DNA from: Candidatus Saccharibacteria bacterium UBA1103
GTDB taxonomy: Bacteria > Patescibacteriota > Saccharimonadia > Saccharimonadales > Saccharimonadaceae
Direction of reading: 5' to 3'
NCBI GenBank assembly: GCA_905373275.1
Contig: CAJPSI010000001.1
Location: forward strand, 1 to 45,009
DNA length: 45,009 bases
Positions 16,051 through 23,231 of the stretch are shown here, piece after piece. Each line of letters opens with the position of its first letter. Positions within the stretch are counted from its first letter, which is position 1. A model generated the notes under the pieces. It was not told the origin of the DNA and made no database searches. It worked only from the letters and a program-made list of their open reading frames with translations. Made by a program: the position numbers and the translations under genes.

Positions 16051-17472
16051 CTAGAGACTCTTAACGATACTGCGGAGCTGATTGCTATCCATCAAGTCAC
16101 TACCGTCGATGGTGTAGCGCATGTCGCCGGCCAGCCAAGTGGCTTTATTGCCATAGAGTAGGACTGTCTTGCCGTTGACGTCCATCTCTTGGTAGCTACC
16201 GCCGTTCTGACGAGAGACATTGAGGCGTAAGGCATAATCAGTGGTTGACTTATCGCTTTCCTGAGTCACTGAATAGCCACCATTGCCGCTGGCACTCTTG
16301 TAGCTGATGGTTACTTTGCCTGGCTGAGCGGCGATATTGTTGTCCAGGCTATAGCCGCTCAGAGCGTAGGGGTTCTTAGCGTTGATGCCGGCTCGACCGG
16401 CTGCCAACTTGACAGATATGGTCGGCAAGGAGATGTAGACACCCAGCCCGACGATGATTGCCATCGCTCCGGCCGTCGCCATGATGGTGGAGAAGCGGAA
16501 ACGATGCTTCTTTGGCTGACCAAGGCGACGCTTGGTCGCAGTCCGGTCTTGTTGATCCAGCTCATTGCTGGCCTGGAGAATCTTGGTCAGCTGGTCGATT
16601 CGATCATCCATCAGGTCGTCATAGTCGGTTGGAGCTAACTTGCTGAGATTGAGTGCCGATTGGTCGTCGGTAGCACTCTCGCCCTTAGTATCTTTGGAGG
16701 TGGTAGTGCTCGGAGTTGGCTGACTACTATGGCTGCTCTTCTTAGTAAGTGCCTTTAGGTTGGTTGCCTGACTCTTGGTCAAGACGGGGGTGAAGTCGCT
16801 CTCGGTGGTGGCGATCACTTCGTCAATAGTCTCGTCGGGGATATCGTTGACCGACCTGGCTGACTCAATGATGGCACTGGCTTTGACCTGCTTAATGTGT
16901 CGTACGGCGATCGACTCGGCGTACTCGCCTGTCTCCCGCAGAGGCTTCCTGACAAAACGACGGTTCAGAGTGCGGGAGGCCTGGATAATTCGTCGGGCGG
17001 ACTTGAGCCGGAGCGGCGAATGCACCACGGCGGGGCTGGCGGCAGCCACTACCTGCTCCGCCTTCTCTATCTCCACCTGCTCTGCCCTGCTGTCAGTAGC
17101 CTCGTCGTCAGCCGGTGTGAATAGCTCTACATAATCAGCCAAGCGGTCGCTTGCCTGCTCGGCGCTGCCCGGCTCGGAAGCTTTAGCGATGTCGGGCTGA
17201 GCCTTGACTTGACGGACGGCGATGGTCTCGCCGGCGTCACCCTCTACTTGACTATCTTCGCTACTACTGTCAATGTAGCTACCAACCCAGACCGGCGGAG
17301 TATCATCTACCTTAGGTTTAACCTGACTTACCCGATCTGCTTTATTAGTTCGGTTCGTTCGGTTCAGCCGGTCAGTCTCGGATGAAGCTAGCTCCAGCTC
17401 GTCTCGCCGATCAGATAGCATCAGCCCCGTAACCGAGTCGTAGCGCTTGCCATTAATAATTACTATCCCCAT
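16051..17472 (-). CDS. Single-pass membrane protein, function unknown (473 aa)
   Basis: I do not recognise a named family. It opens with MGIVIINGKRYDSVTGLML, which looks like a small folded N-terminal motif seen in related CPR proteins. A long acidic, Ser/Thr/Ala-rich stretch follows (about 25-320), largely disordered. One membrane helix (FSTIMATAGAMAIIVGLGVYI, about 325-345) precedes an outside domain of about 120 residues with beta-rich segments (GKVTISYKSASGNGGYSVTQ, NGKTVLLYGNKATWLAG). The short outer domain could be a sensor or a cargo-binding module. The ATG at 17472 has GAGAGGG just before it; the frame is open 17 codons more but without a better site. It has its own promoter (17495-17523). 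Confidence 0.75.
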   Translation of the reverse strand: MGIVIINGKRYDSVTGLMLSDRRDELELASSETDRLNRTNRTNKADRVSQVKPKVDDTPPVWVGSYIDSSSEDSQVEGDAGETIAVRQVKAQPDIAKASEPGSAEQASDRLADYVELFTPADDEATDSRAEQVEIEKAEQVVAAASPAVVHSPLRLKSARRIIQASRTLNRRFVRKPLRETGEYAESIAVRHIKQVKASAIIESARSVNDIPDETIDEVIATTESDFTPVLTKSQATNLKALTKKSSHSSQPTPSTTTSKDTKGESATDDQSALNLSKLAPTDYDDLMDDRIDQLTKILQASNELDQQDRTATKRRLGQPKKHRFRFSTIMATAGAMAIIVGLGVYISLPTISVKLAAGRAGINAKNPYALSGYSLDNNIAAQPGKVTISYKSASGNGGYSVTQESDKSTTDYALRLNVSRQNGGSYQEMDVNGKTVLLYGNKATWLAGDMRYTIDGSDLMDSNQLRSIVKSL

Positions 17473-17494
17473 ATCCCTCTCTTTCCTAACATGT

Positions 17495-17523
17495 ATCTTA
17501 CCGATTATGGCTATAAAGTTCAA
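17495..17523 (-). promoter_or_regulatory. Promoter of the gene at 16051-17472
   Basis: TTGAAC (17523-17518), 17 bases, then TAAGAT (17500-17495) on the minus strand. The start would lie about 15 bases before the ATG and keep the GAGAGGG site in the mRNA. Confidence 0.45.
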
Positions 17524-17569
17524 GTGCCTTGTTGACCGGCACGAGTATAAAGGGTAACTAGTCAGCTAG

Positions 17570-18259
17570 TTATAATACTTTTAGCTTAAATCCGGCGTAT
17601 GTACCATCCTGCTTATATGCCTCTTCGCCAAGAAACGCCGGGATAGCCTGCAGGGTATCGTTATAGACAAAGTTTTTAAGATCGGTAATATTTTTCTCTT
17701 CCTCGGGCATAATCTTCCCTGCCATTTTGTAGAAAGTTCGTTTGACTTCCGCTACTTTATTATCCAAGAACCTTGTTATATCGGCACATATTTGTCCATA
17801 TAGGTCGTCGTTCAGATGCGAATTTGGTACTTCATAAGCCACAAAATTTGGTGCCACCGTAGTGATGTCGTTGAGTGGCTCGACTACCAGGATGTTCTCC
17901 GTGGTGCTGGCGCCGATGAAACTTTGTGCCACTTTATTGTCCTTATCTGCCGTTATCAATATATCCGGCTGCTCGGCGGTAGTTGTGTGAAAATCCAGTA
18001 CTAGCTCCGGCTGCAAAAGTCGAATACGCTCCTCAATCATCTTTGCTCGATGTCCTTCGTAGGTATCCAGATCAAGTCCGTAGCTCCTATTTAAGTCTGA
18101 TTCGGTATACCGTACATTTTTTACGTAGGCGCACGGATTAGCCACAACAAACTCCATGTCCTCCAATAGCTTAGACCGCTTAGTGAGCATATACGCCAGT
18201 AAGTTTGGGCCTAGCAGCTCATTACCGTGAGTGGAGATGATCGCAAGTATCTTTGTCAT
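17570..18259 (-). CDS. AspA/AstE-type zinc hydrolase (M14-like)
   Basis: Members deacylate N-acyl amino acids (aspartoacylase, succinylglutamate desuccinylase) or related amides. His11 and Glu14 in ISTHGNE and His91 in LVLDFHTTT fit the zinc ligands, and DLNRSY (55-60) supplies the conserved Arg. A later GEEAY stretch may give the catalytic Glu. At 229 aa it is shorter than typical AstE. There is no signal peptide, so it should act in the cytoplasm. With no arginine catabolism genes nearby, the substrate cannot be named. It is AT-richer than its neighbours. The ATG at 18259 has AAAGG about nine bases upstream. It carries a leader of about 75 bases with a possible pseudoknot, unusual in this window. 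Confidence 0.8.
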   Translation of the reverse strand: MTKILAIISTHGNELLGPNLLAYMLTKRSKLLEDMEFVVANPCAYVKNVRYTESDLNRSYGLDLDTYEGHRAKMIEERIRLLQPELVLDFHTTTAEQPDILITADKDNKVAQSFIGASTTENILVVEPLNDITTVAPNFVAYEVPNSHLNDDLYGQICADITRFLDNKVAEVKRTFYKMAGKIMPEEEKNITDLKNFVYNDTLQAIPAFLGEEAYKQDGTYAGFKLKVL

Positions 18260-18298
18260 AACTAATCAACCTTTGCAGCTAGAACCAAAGCGCTGCCC

Positions 18299-18332
18299 GG
18301 GTCAGAGAGCTTGGAGACCCTTCCTTCTCTCT
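18299..18332 (-). promoter_or_regulatory. Possible H-type pseudoknot in the leader of the AspA-like gene
   Basis: Read on the minus strand the order is AGAGAG, AAGGAA, GGGTC, TCCAAG, CTCTCT, GACCC. AGAGAG pairs with CTCTCT and GGGTC pairs with GACCC; the pairs interlock and the two 3' strands abut, which is the arrangement of a compact H-type pseudoknot with two 6-base loops. Compact riboswitches such as preQ1 use this fold, but I see no known consensus. Confidence 0.45.
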
Positions 18333-18342
18333 GTTTAAGCTT

Positions 18343-18371
18343 ATCTTACACCACGTGGCTTTGCCGTGCAA
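18343..18371 (-). promoter_or_regulatory. Candidate promoter of the AspA-like gene
   Basis: TTGCAC (18371-18366), 17 bases, TAAGAT (18348-18343) on the minus strand. Both boxes are imperfect. The implied start near 18336 places the pseudoknot at the beginning of the leader. Confidence 0.35.
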
Positions 18372-18404
18372 TTCCTGTGGCTCTGGCGTATCTCGGTGGG
18401 TCAC

Positions 18405-18433
18405 TTGACCAGCTATCAGGGCTAGCCTATATT
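18405..18433 (+). promoter_or_regulatory. Promoter of the PEGA-domain gene (leaderless, GTG start)
   Basis: TTGACC (18405-18410), 17 bases, TATATT (18428-18433), then seven bases and GTG at 18441. Both boxes and spacing are good, and the geometry fixes the start codon. Confidence 0.65.
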
Positions 18434-18440
18434 GATAGCA

Positions 18441-19895
18441 GTGTCAAAGCAACCTCATTCTAATACACCCAGCACCATGCAGCGCAAGCAAGTGGCGATT
18501 CGCTTCTTCACTTACGGTGTGATGGCGATAGCCACTGTGGTCGGGGTGATCGTCTGTATCGGCTGGGCGATGGGCTATCGTTTTGACTTGATGTCAGGGC
18601 AGCTATCGCAAGTAGCGCTGCTGCAATTCAACACCTTTCCGACTGGTGCTGTAGTTGACATAAACGGTGCTAGCCTGTCTACCAGGACACCAACCCGCTC
18701 AAATATCAAGACCGGGCAAACTAAAGTCTCGATGTCGCTGACCGGCTACCGAGGCTGGTCTAAAACGGTCTCGGCGCTACCCAGTAGCGTGCGCTGGCTG
18801 GACTATGCTCGACTGGTGCCGCAAAATGTCAAGACCGAATCGGTCAAGACCTTTACTAACGTCGTTGATATGCTGCCGACACCTGATCGTAAATGGGCGG
18901 TAGTGCTGACCAACGAGTCGATGGGTGATGCCACTCTGGTCGACCTGGCTGATCCGAAACAGATCAAATTTAGCACTATCGAGCTTAGTAATTTACACTT
19001 AGCGACTGACGGCGAGAGCAAGTTTAAGATCGTTGAGTGGGACAAGGATTCTCGTTATCTGCTGGTCAAGCACCAGCTGGGCGACCGGACGGAGTATCTG
19101 GAGTACGACCGCCAAGATAAGATAACTCGCAATCTGTCAAGCGATTTTGGCTTGGAGCTAACCGAGCTGCATTTCTCTAATGCCGGGGGTGACGTGATCT
19201 ACACCTTGACCGGGACGGATCTGCGCAAGATCAACTATGCTGATAAATCCATCTCGGCGCCACTGGCTACCGGTGTGACTAGCTATGTCCTACTGGGTGA
19301 CAGCGGGCGAATCGTTTATCTGAGTAAGAAGGTGGATGGTAGTAAGACCAGTCAAGTCATTTCGATTTATGATGACGGCAAGATCACCAAGCTCAGGACT
19401 TATGATGATGCTAAGACCACCCTGATTGGCTTCTTTCGCAACAATGATATTGATTACCTGGCGGTTGGTCGGGGTGAGATGGTCTCGGTCTACCCCGACC
19501 CGCTCAAGCGTCAGCGCCAGTCGCACGATTTTAATAAATCGGTAGCTTATTTGAGCAGCCCCGGCGGGATTGATTGGATGAAGGTAAATCCGACGGGACG
19601 GTTCGTTCTGGCCGGTAAAGGTAATAAGGTCGTCTGCTACGATGTCGAGACTACCGAGAACTACTCGTTCGAGCTGGCTCGTCGAGGTGAGCCGGTCTGG
19701 CTGGACGGTTATCACCTGCTGGATGTTAAAAATGGCGTACTCAATATGGTTGAGTTCGACGGACAGAATATCCAGCACCTGGTCAGTGGGCGCTTGCCCG
19801 CTTTTCTGTCGGCTAATGAGAAGTACCTACTGAGCCTTGATAGTATCTCGGGCGGAGCGGTCTTGCAACGTTCGCAGATGGTTATTGACCAATAG
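18441..19895 (+). CDS. PEGA-domain membrane-anchored beta-propeller-like protein
   Basis: After a short basic N-terminus comes one membrane helix (FFTYGVMAIATVVGVIVCIG, about 22-44), then a PEGA domain (FNTFPTGAVVDINGASLSTR, about 65-120) and a long beta-rich region (130-480) of repeated strand pairs such as RKWAVVLTNES, RIVYLSKK and GRFVLAGKGNKVVCYD, which looks like a WD40/YVTN-type propeller. PEGA modules are usually surface modules in bacteria; binding specificity is unknown. I chose GTG at 18441 because TATATT ends seven bases before it; a TTG at 18432 lies inside the -10 box and an ATG at 18477 would also keep the anchor. The protein should sit outside the membrane, tethered by its N-terminus. 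It converges with the sortase gene. Confidence 0.8.
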   Translation: MSKQPHSNTPSTMQRKQVAIRFFTYGVMAIATVVGVIVCIGWAMGYRFDLMSGQLSQVALLQFNTFPTGAVVDINGASLSTRTPTRSNIKTGQTKVSMSLTGYRGWSKTVSALPSSVRWLDYARLVPQNVKTESVKTFTNVVDMLPTPDRKWAVVLTNESMGDATLVDLADPKQIKFSTIELSNLHLATDGESKFKIVEWDKDSRYLLVKHQLGDRTEYLEYDRQDKITRNLSSDFGLELTELHFSNAGGDVIYTLTGTDLRKINYADKSISAPLATGVTSYVLLGDSGRIVYLSKKVDGSKTSQVISIYDDGKITKLRTYDDAKTTLIGFFRNNDIDYLAVGRGEMVSVYPDPLKRQRQSHDFNKSVAYLSSPGGIDWMKVNPTGRFVLAGKGNKVVCYDVETTENYSFELARRGEPVWLDGYHLLDVKNGVLNMVEFDGQNIQHLVSGRLPAFLSANEKYLLSLDSISGGAVLQRSQMVIDQ

Positions 19896-19933
19896 CTGAA
19901 CCCGAGGAATAGTGCAAGGTGAAGTTGCAGTGC

Positions 19934-21199
19934 TTACTTGCCAAAGATACTCTCCAGCAGAGTCTTGGGCTTGCCGACGATCTGCTTAGCCGGCTTATTG
20001 CTGGTAGCCTCTTGGCTCTCGCCGGTGCGATTTGGGTCGGGTGAGACCTGCTCGCCGATCACCAGTAGGCGCTTAGCGATTGAGCCTGGTGGATCGCAAG
20101 TTATCAGAGTGGCATAGGCTTTAGACGAGCCAAGATTGACCTGGTCAATCTGATTAGGATAGATCGATTTGATATCGACCACCTTGTAGGCGTAGCGAGT
20201 CTTGCCGTAGTCAAGGTAGAATAAGTCGCCTTGTGTCAGCCTATTCAGCTGGACGAAGATAAACTTGTAGTCACCCGGAGCGAAGACATCAGCACTACTG
20301 TGACCCAGGATGACGGTATTTCCCTTCTGTCCTGGCGTGGCGGTCGCACCGGCCAGCGGGTAATGAACCGGGCCATTGCGTAGGGCGACCTGGACATTAT
20401 TCTCGCTGAGGTCGGTCAAGCCGTAAACGACCGGGGCGTTGACGTTAATCTTGGGGATGATCACGTGGGGACTGGTGCTAATTGGCTGGTTACTGCCACT
20501 GCCGACGATTATCGTCTGGGTCGATGAATCACCCGGGCTGATAAAACTGACTACACCGGCCATCACCACACTGTTGTATTGTAAGAAGAAAAAGACTAGC
20601 GCCACTACTACTGCGCTGATCGCCGGCCAGAACCACCAGTGTCGCTTTGCCTGTTCGGCAGTCTCTTTAACTTTCTCCAGTACCTCCGACTTGAGCTCGT
20701 GCTGAACTTCATTCTGGTCAAGCACCCCGTCGTTTTGGCGACTATCGGCTACGGCGGCTTGCTGTTTAGCGAAGCGAGCTTGTTGTTCCTGCAGGGCGGC
20801 TATGTAGTAATTCTCGTAGTACTTCTGATAATAATTCTGCCACGCCTGGTGGTAGCGCTGGCGAGCTAAGTCTTGGGCTTGCTTCTCCTTTTGTTTCTCT
20901 TGGGCTTGCCGGCGCTCAGCAGATAAGATCTGATCGGCGGCCAGCTGGGCGTCATGATAGATGTGATTCTGAAGACGGGTGGTATTGGTCATTGGCTCGG
21001 CATCGGCGGAATAAGTCACTGTCTGATTATCCTTCATTCGCTTGGTCGGCTTGATCGGGGCGGGCTGAACGGGATGTGAAGTTGGCTGATGAGTCCGGTC
21101 GTACGGATAGTTAACCACCGGCGTTGCTTCGGGCGGCTGGATGACCTTCCGGCTTGACGACCCGGGGATCAGGTATTCTTCATTATCTTGCTCGTTCAT
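19934..21199 (-). CDS. Sortase family protein with long cytoplasmic tail
   Basis: Sortases are cysteine transpeptidases that attach proteins to the cell wall. The catalytic triad is present: His300 in VILGHSSAD, Cys368 in TLITCDPPG and Arg377 in KRLLV. One membrane helix (FWPAISAVVVALVFFFLQY, about 191-209) puts the catalytic domain outside. The first 190 residues are cytoplasmic: a Pro/Thr-rich segment, then a Gln/Tyr/Ala-rich helical stretch (NYYQKYYENYYIAALQEQQA), much longer than in most sortases. A C-terminal extension follows the domain. No protein in this window carries an obvious LPxTG-like sorting signal. TAGAAT ends eight bases before the ATG, so the gene may be leaderless. It resembles the class E/D-like sortases of Gram-positive-type envelopes, consistent with Saccharibacteria. 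Confidence 0.9.
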   Translation of the reverse strand: MNEQDNEEYLIPGSSSRKVIQPPEATPVVNYPYDRTHQPTSHPVQPAPIKPTKRMKDNQTVTYSADAEPMTNTTRLQNHIYHDAQLAADQILSAERRQAQEKQKEKQAQDLARQRYHQAWQNYYQKYYENYYIAALQEQQARFAKQQAAVADSRQNDGVLDQNEVQHELKSEVLEKVKETAEQAKRHWWFWPAISAVVVALVFFFLQYNSVVMAGVVSFISPGDSSTQTIIVGSGSNQPISTSPHVIIPKINVNAPVVYGLTDLSENNVQVALRNGPVHYPLAGATATPGQKGNTVILGHSSADVFAPGDYKFIFVQLNRLTQGDLFYLDYGKTRYAYKVVDIKSIYPNQIDQVNLGSSKAYATLITCDPPGSIAKRLLVIGEQVSPDPNRTGESQEATSNKPAKQIVGKPKTLLESIFGK

Positions 21200-21230
21200 C
21201 TGATACTATTCTATACCAAAACGAGCCCGA

Positions 21231-21263
21231 CCGCTAATATAGGTGTACCAGTCTACCATGCTT
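21231..21263. repeat. Short intergenic repeat, copy 1 (copy 2 at 24988)
   Basis: The blocks CCGCTA, GGTGT, CAGTCTA and CCATGCTT occur in the same order and nearly the same spacing here and at 24988-25017, both in non-coding DNA upstream of minus-strand genes. Small gaps separate the blocks. It may be a remnant repeat or a shared regulatory site. Confidence 0.35.
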
Positions 21264-21316
21264 GGTGCATCGGCTAGACCCAATCAACATAAAAGTGATA
21301 CCATCGTCGTAATTAA

Positions 21317-22087
21317 ATGATGAATATGCCAGAGGCTAGCACTTTTAATGATCCTAGCTACATCATATCGACTGACGATGCGGCAAAGAGGATTTTATCG
21401 GGTGTCGTCACCAATGGTCATGCTGGAGCCGCTCTGCTTGACATAGCTAAGGATGTTGCCGATCATTACTCTTTCGTCGATCACCAGACATACCCTCGTC
21501 CCGGTCATGCACTAACTAGAAAAAGATTGCCGCCGGAGTTTACCTTTGTCTCAATTATTGTTTCTTTGCGCTGTACATTGAGTACAGAACAGGTCGTAAC
21601 CGACAGGCTAATTGCCGAGACGAATGGCAACGTGGATGCGCTAAAGCAACTGGACATTGATACAATAAGAGAAATCATTAGGCCGTCCGGTATGTCCAAG
21701 CAGAAAAGTATTTGGATTACAAATGGCCTAGATCAGTTTAATAATAATCTTGATTATCATATGGACAAACTTTACCGTTCGTGTCTGGAAGATGCCAGGA
21801 ATAGGCTGCTCAAGCTAAATGGTATGGGTGCTAAAGCGACCGATTGTTTCTTGCTGTTAGGACTTAATCGCCCATCATTTCCAGTGGATGTGAACGTTTT
21901 TAAGCTGATATCTTGCTTATTTCCCGAACAGATCACTAGTGACACAGGGGTTGTCCCCGATTTCTCTAAAAAGCTCCATGCTAATGCGGCGAAGTGCTTA
22001 CTAGAACGCAGTTTTACCCGGGACACTAAAGCCTATCAGGTATTACATACCTATTTGTTGCTTGCCAATAAATACGGCGTTGCTTAG
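21317..22087 (+). CDS. HhH-GPD DNA glycosylase-like protein (Nth/MutY superfamily)
   Basis: These enzymes excise damaged or mispaired bases. The helix-hairpin-helix and catalytic Asp region is recognisable: RLLKLNGMGAKATDCFLLLG (about 155-175) followed by FPVDVNVFKLI with the Asp. The N-terminal part (SLRCTLSTEQVVTDRLIAET) fits the first helices of the fold. I see no C-terminal Cys-x6-Cys-x2-Cys-x5-Cys cluster, so it lacks the iron-sulphur site of typical Nth. The Lys expected in bifunctional enzymes is not clear. Four in-frame ATG/AAT codons open the gene; 21317, 21320 and 21326 are all possible. It is AT-rich and stands just before tRNA-Leu, next to a DNA methyltransferase beyond it, so a link to base-modification repair is possible but unproven. 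Confidence 0.75.
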   Translation: MMNMPEASTFNDPSYIISTDDAAKRILSGVVTNGHAGAALLDIAKDVADHYSFVDHQTYPRPGHALTRKRLPPEFTFVSIIVSLRCTLSTEQVVTDRLIAETNGNVDALKQLDIDTIREIIRPSGMSKQKSIWITNGLDQFNNNLDYHMDKLYRSCLEDARNRLLKLNGMGAKATDCFLLLGLNRPSFPVDVNVFKLISCLFPEQITSDTGVVPDFSKKLHANAAKCLLERSFTRDTKAYQVLHTYLLLANKYGVA

Positions 22088-22097
22088 CGCTATGGTG

Positions 22098-22106
22098 TGC
22101 TAGAAT
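22098..22106 (+). promoter_or_regulatory. Extended -10 promoter of tRNA-Leu
   Basis: TGC-TAGAAT ends 10 bases before the mature 5' end of the tRNA at 22117. No good -35 box at normal spacing is visible. Confidence 0.45.
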
Positions 22107-22116
22107 AGAAGCGTTA

Positions 22117-22203
22117 GGGCGAGTGGCGGAATTGGTAGACGCTGCAGACTTAAAATCTGCTGATAGCAATATCGTGAGGGTTCAAGTCCCTCCCCGCCCA
22201 CCA
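22117..22203 (+). tRNA. tRNA-Leu (anticodon UAA)
   Basis: A complete class II tRNA fold is visible. The acceptor stem is GGGCGAG with CCCGCCC, the D arm contains GAATTGGTAGAC, the anticodon stem GCAGA/TCTGC encloses the loop CTTAAAA with anticodon TAA (22151-22153), the variable arm is GATA-GCAA-TATC, and the T arm is GAGGG-TTCAAGT-CCCTC. The discriminator A and CCA (22201-22203) are encoded. The acceptor stem has one A6-C67 mismatch. The last 22 bases are also the antisense 3' end of the methyltransferase gene. Confidence 0.95.
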
Positions 22204-23201
22204 GGAATTATATTAAAAAGTTCGTCTTTCGTTAATTTTTTGGTTGGTAGGCTTTCTTTAGTATTCTTCTGCTCGCTGAGGGTGTTGCGTTCCCAAAAAA
22301 CACCATCCGTGTACCCCTGGATAGAATTGTCGCTATCCGCCATCTCCAATCGTTTCTCCGCCCAGGCGCAATAAGTTTTGTCGAGCTCAATGCCGATATA
22401 CCTGCGACCGAGTTTCTTGGCAGTTACAGAAGTTGTTCCGCTACCTAGAAAAGGATCAAAGATCACATCCCCTATGTTTGAGCTAGCTAAAATAATTTTG
22501 GCAATCAGCTTCTCGGGCTTTTGAGTTGGATGGGCGGTGTTTTCGGGCATTGACCAATATGGGATCGTACAATCATCCCAAAAGTTTGATGGACAGGTGT
22601 CCCGGAAATTGCCATTTTTGGTTACTTGCCAATCTTTCGGCTCGCCATTCTCTCTGTATGGAGCGATGACTTTCTTTCGAATCTTCACATCGTCTAGATT
22701 AAATGTCCGTTGGCTGTTGTTGGTTGCGAACCAGATGTCCTCGAGCCCATTTTTCCAGTTTTCTTTGGCGCCTCGACCTTTCTCTCGTTGCCATGTTATT
22801 CGGTTTCTGACATTGAGATACTTTGGTAAAATCCGACCGATAACAACGCTGGTTTGCCAGTCACAACAAACATAGACACTTGCCTCATCTTTCAGTAGTG
22901 GCATGACTAGCTTTAACCACTGTTCTGTGTATTTGGCGTAGCTTTCGTTGTCAGTTTTCTTAAATTTGTTGCCGTGATAGTCCTTAGATAAGTTGTACGG
23001 CGAATCAACGATCAGCAGATCGATAAACTTTCTTGGCATATTTTTCATAACTTCAAAGGCATCGCCGTTAATTGTCTTATTTATGATTTTACCAATAGAC
23101 AGCTCCGAGCTTCCGTCTACACAGCGGTTAAAATACTTTTGACCTTCCCTGAGAGAGAAATCAATGGTTTTATTTCGGTGTGATTTCTTAGCCTTTAGCA
23201 T
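22182..23201 (-). CDS. Beta-class adenine/cytosine-N DNA methyltransferase
   Basis: It methylates an exocyclic amino group in DNA using SAM. Motif order is beta class: catalytic motif IV as DSPYNL (66-71 from the chosen start) first, then the target region, HPTQKPEKL (motif X) and DPFLGSGTTSVTAKKLGRRY (motif I) near the C-terminus. The first residue after Asp in motif IV is Ser rather than the commoner Pro. I chose the ATG at 23201, six bases after TGCTACAAT; the ATG at 23207 abuts the -10 box. No restriction nuclease is adjacent, so it looks solitary. Its last eight codons including the TGA stop are antisense to the tRNA-Leu T arm and acceptor. The gene is AT-rich. Together these suggest insertion at the tRNA. 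Whether it makes m6A or m4C cannot be told. Confidence 0.9.
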   Translation of the reverse strand: MLKAKKSHRNKTIDFSLREGQKYFNRCVDGSSELSIGKIINKTINGDAFEVMKNMPRKFIDLLIVDSPYNLSKDYHGNKFKKTDNESYAKYTEQWLKLVMPLLKDEASVYVCCDWQTSVVIGRILPKYLNVRNRITWQREKGRGAKENWKNGLEDIWFATNNSQRTFNLDDVKIRKKVIAPYRENGEPKDWQVTKNGNFRDTCPSNFWDDCTIPYWSMPENTAHPTQKPEKLIAKIILASSNIGDVIFDPFLGSGTTSVTAKKLGRRYIGIELDKTYCAWAEKRLEMADSDNSIQGYTDGVFWERNTLSEQKNTKESLPTKKLTKDELFNIIPGGRGGT

Positions 23202-23207
23202 ATCCAT

Positions 23208-23216
23208 ATTGTAGCA
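23208..23216 (-). promoter_or_regulatory. Extended -10 promoter of the methyltransferase gene
   Basis: TGC-TACAAT on the minus strand, followed by ATGGAT and then ATG at 23201. A start codon directly touching the -10 box (23207) could not be transcribed, so 23201 is favoured. Confidence 0.5.
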
Positions 23217-23231
23217 TTTAGGGCTGACAGC

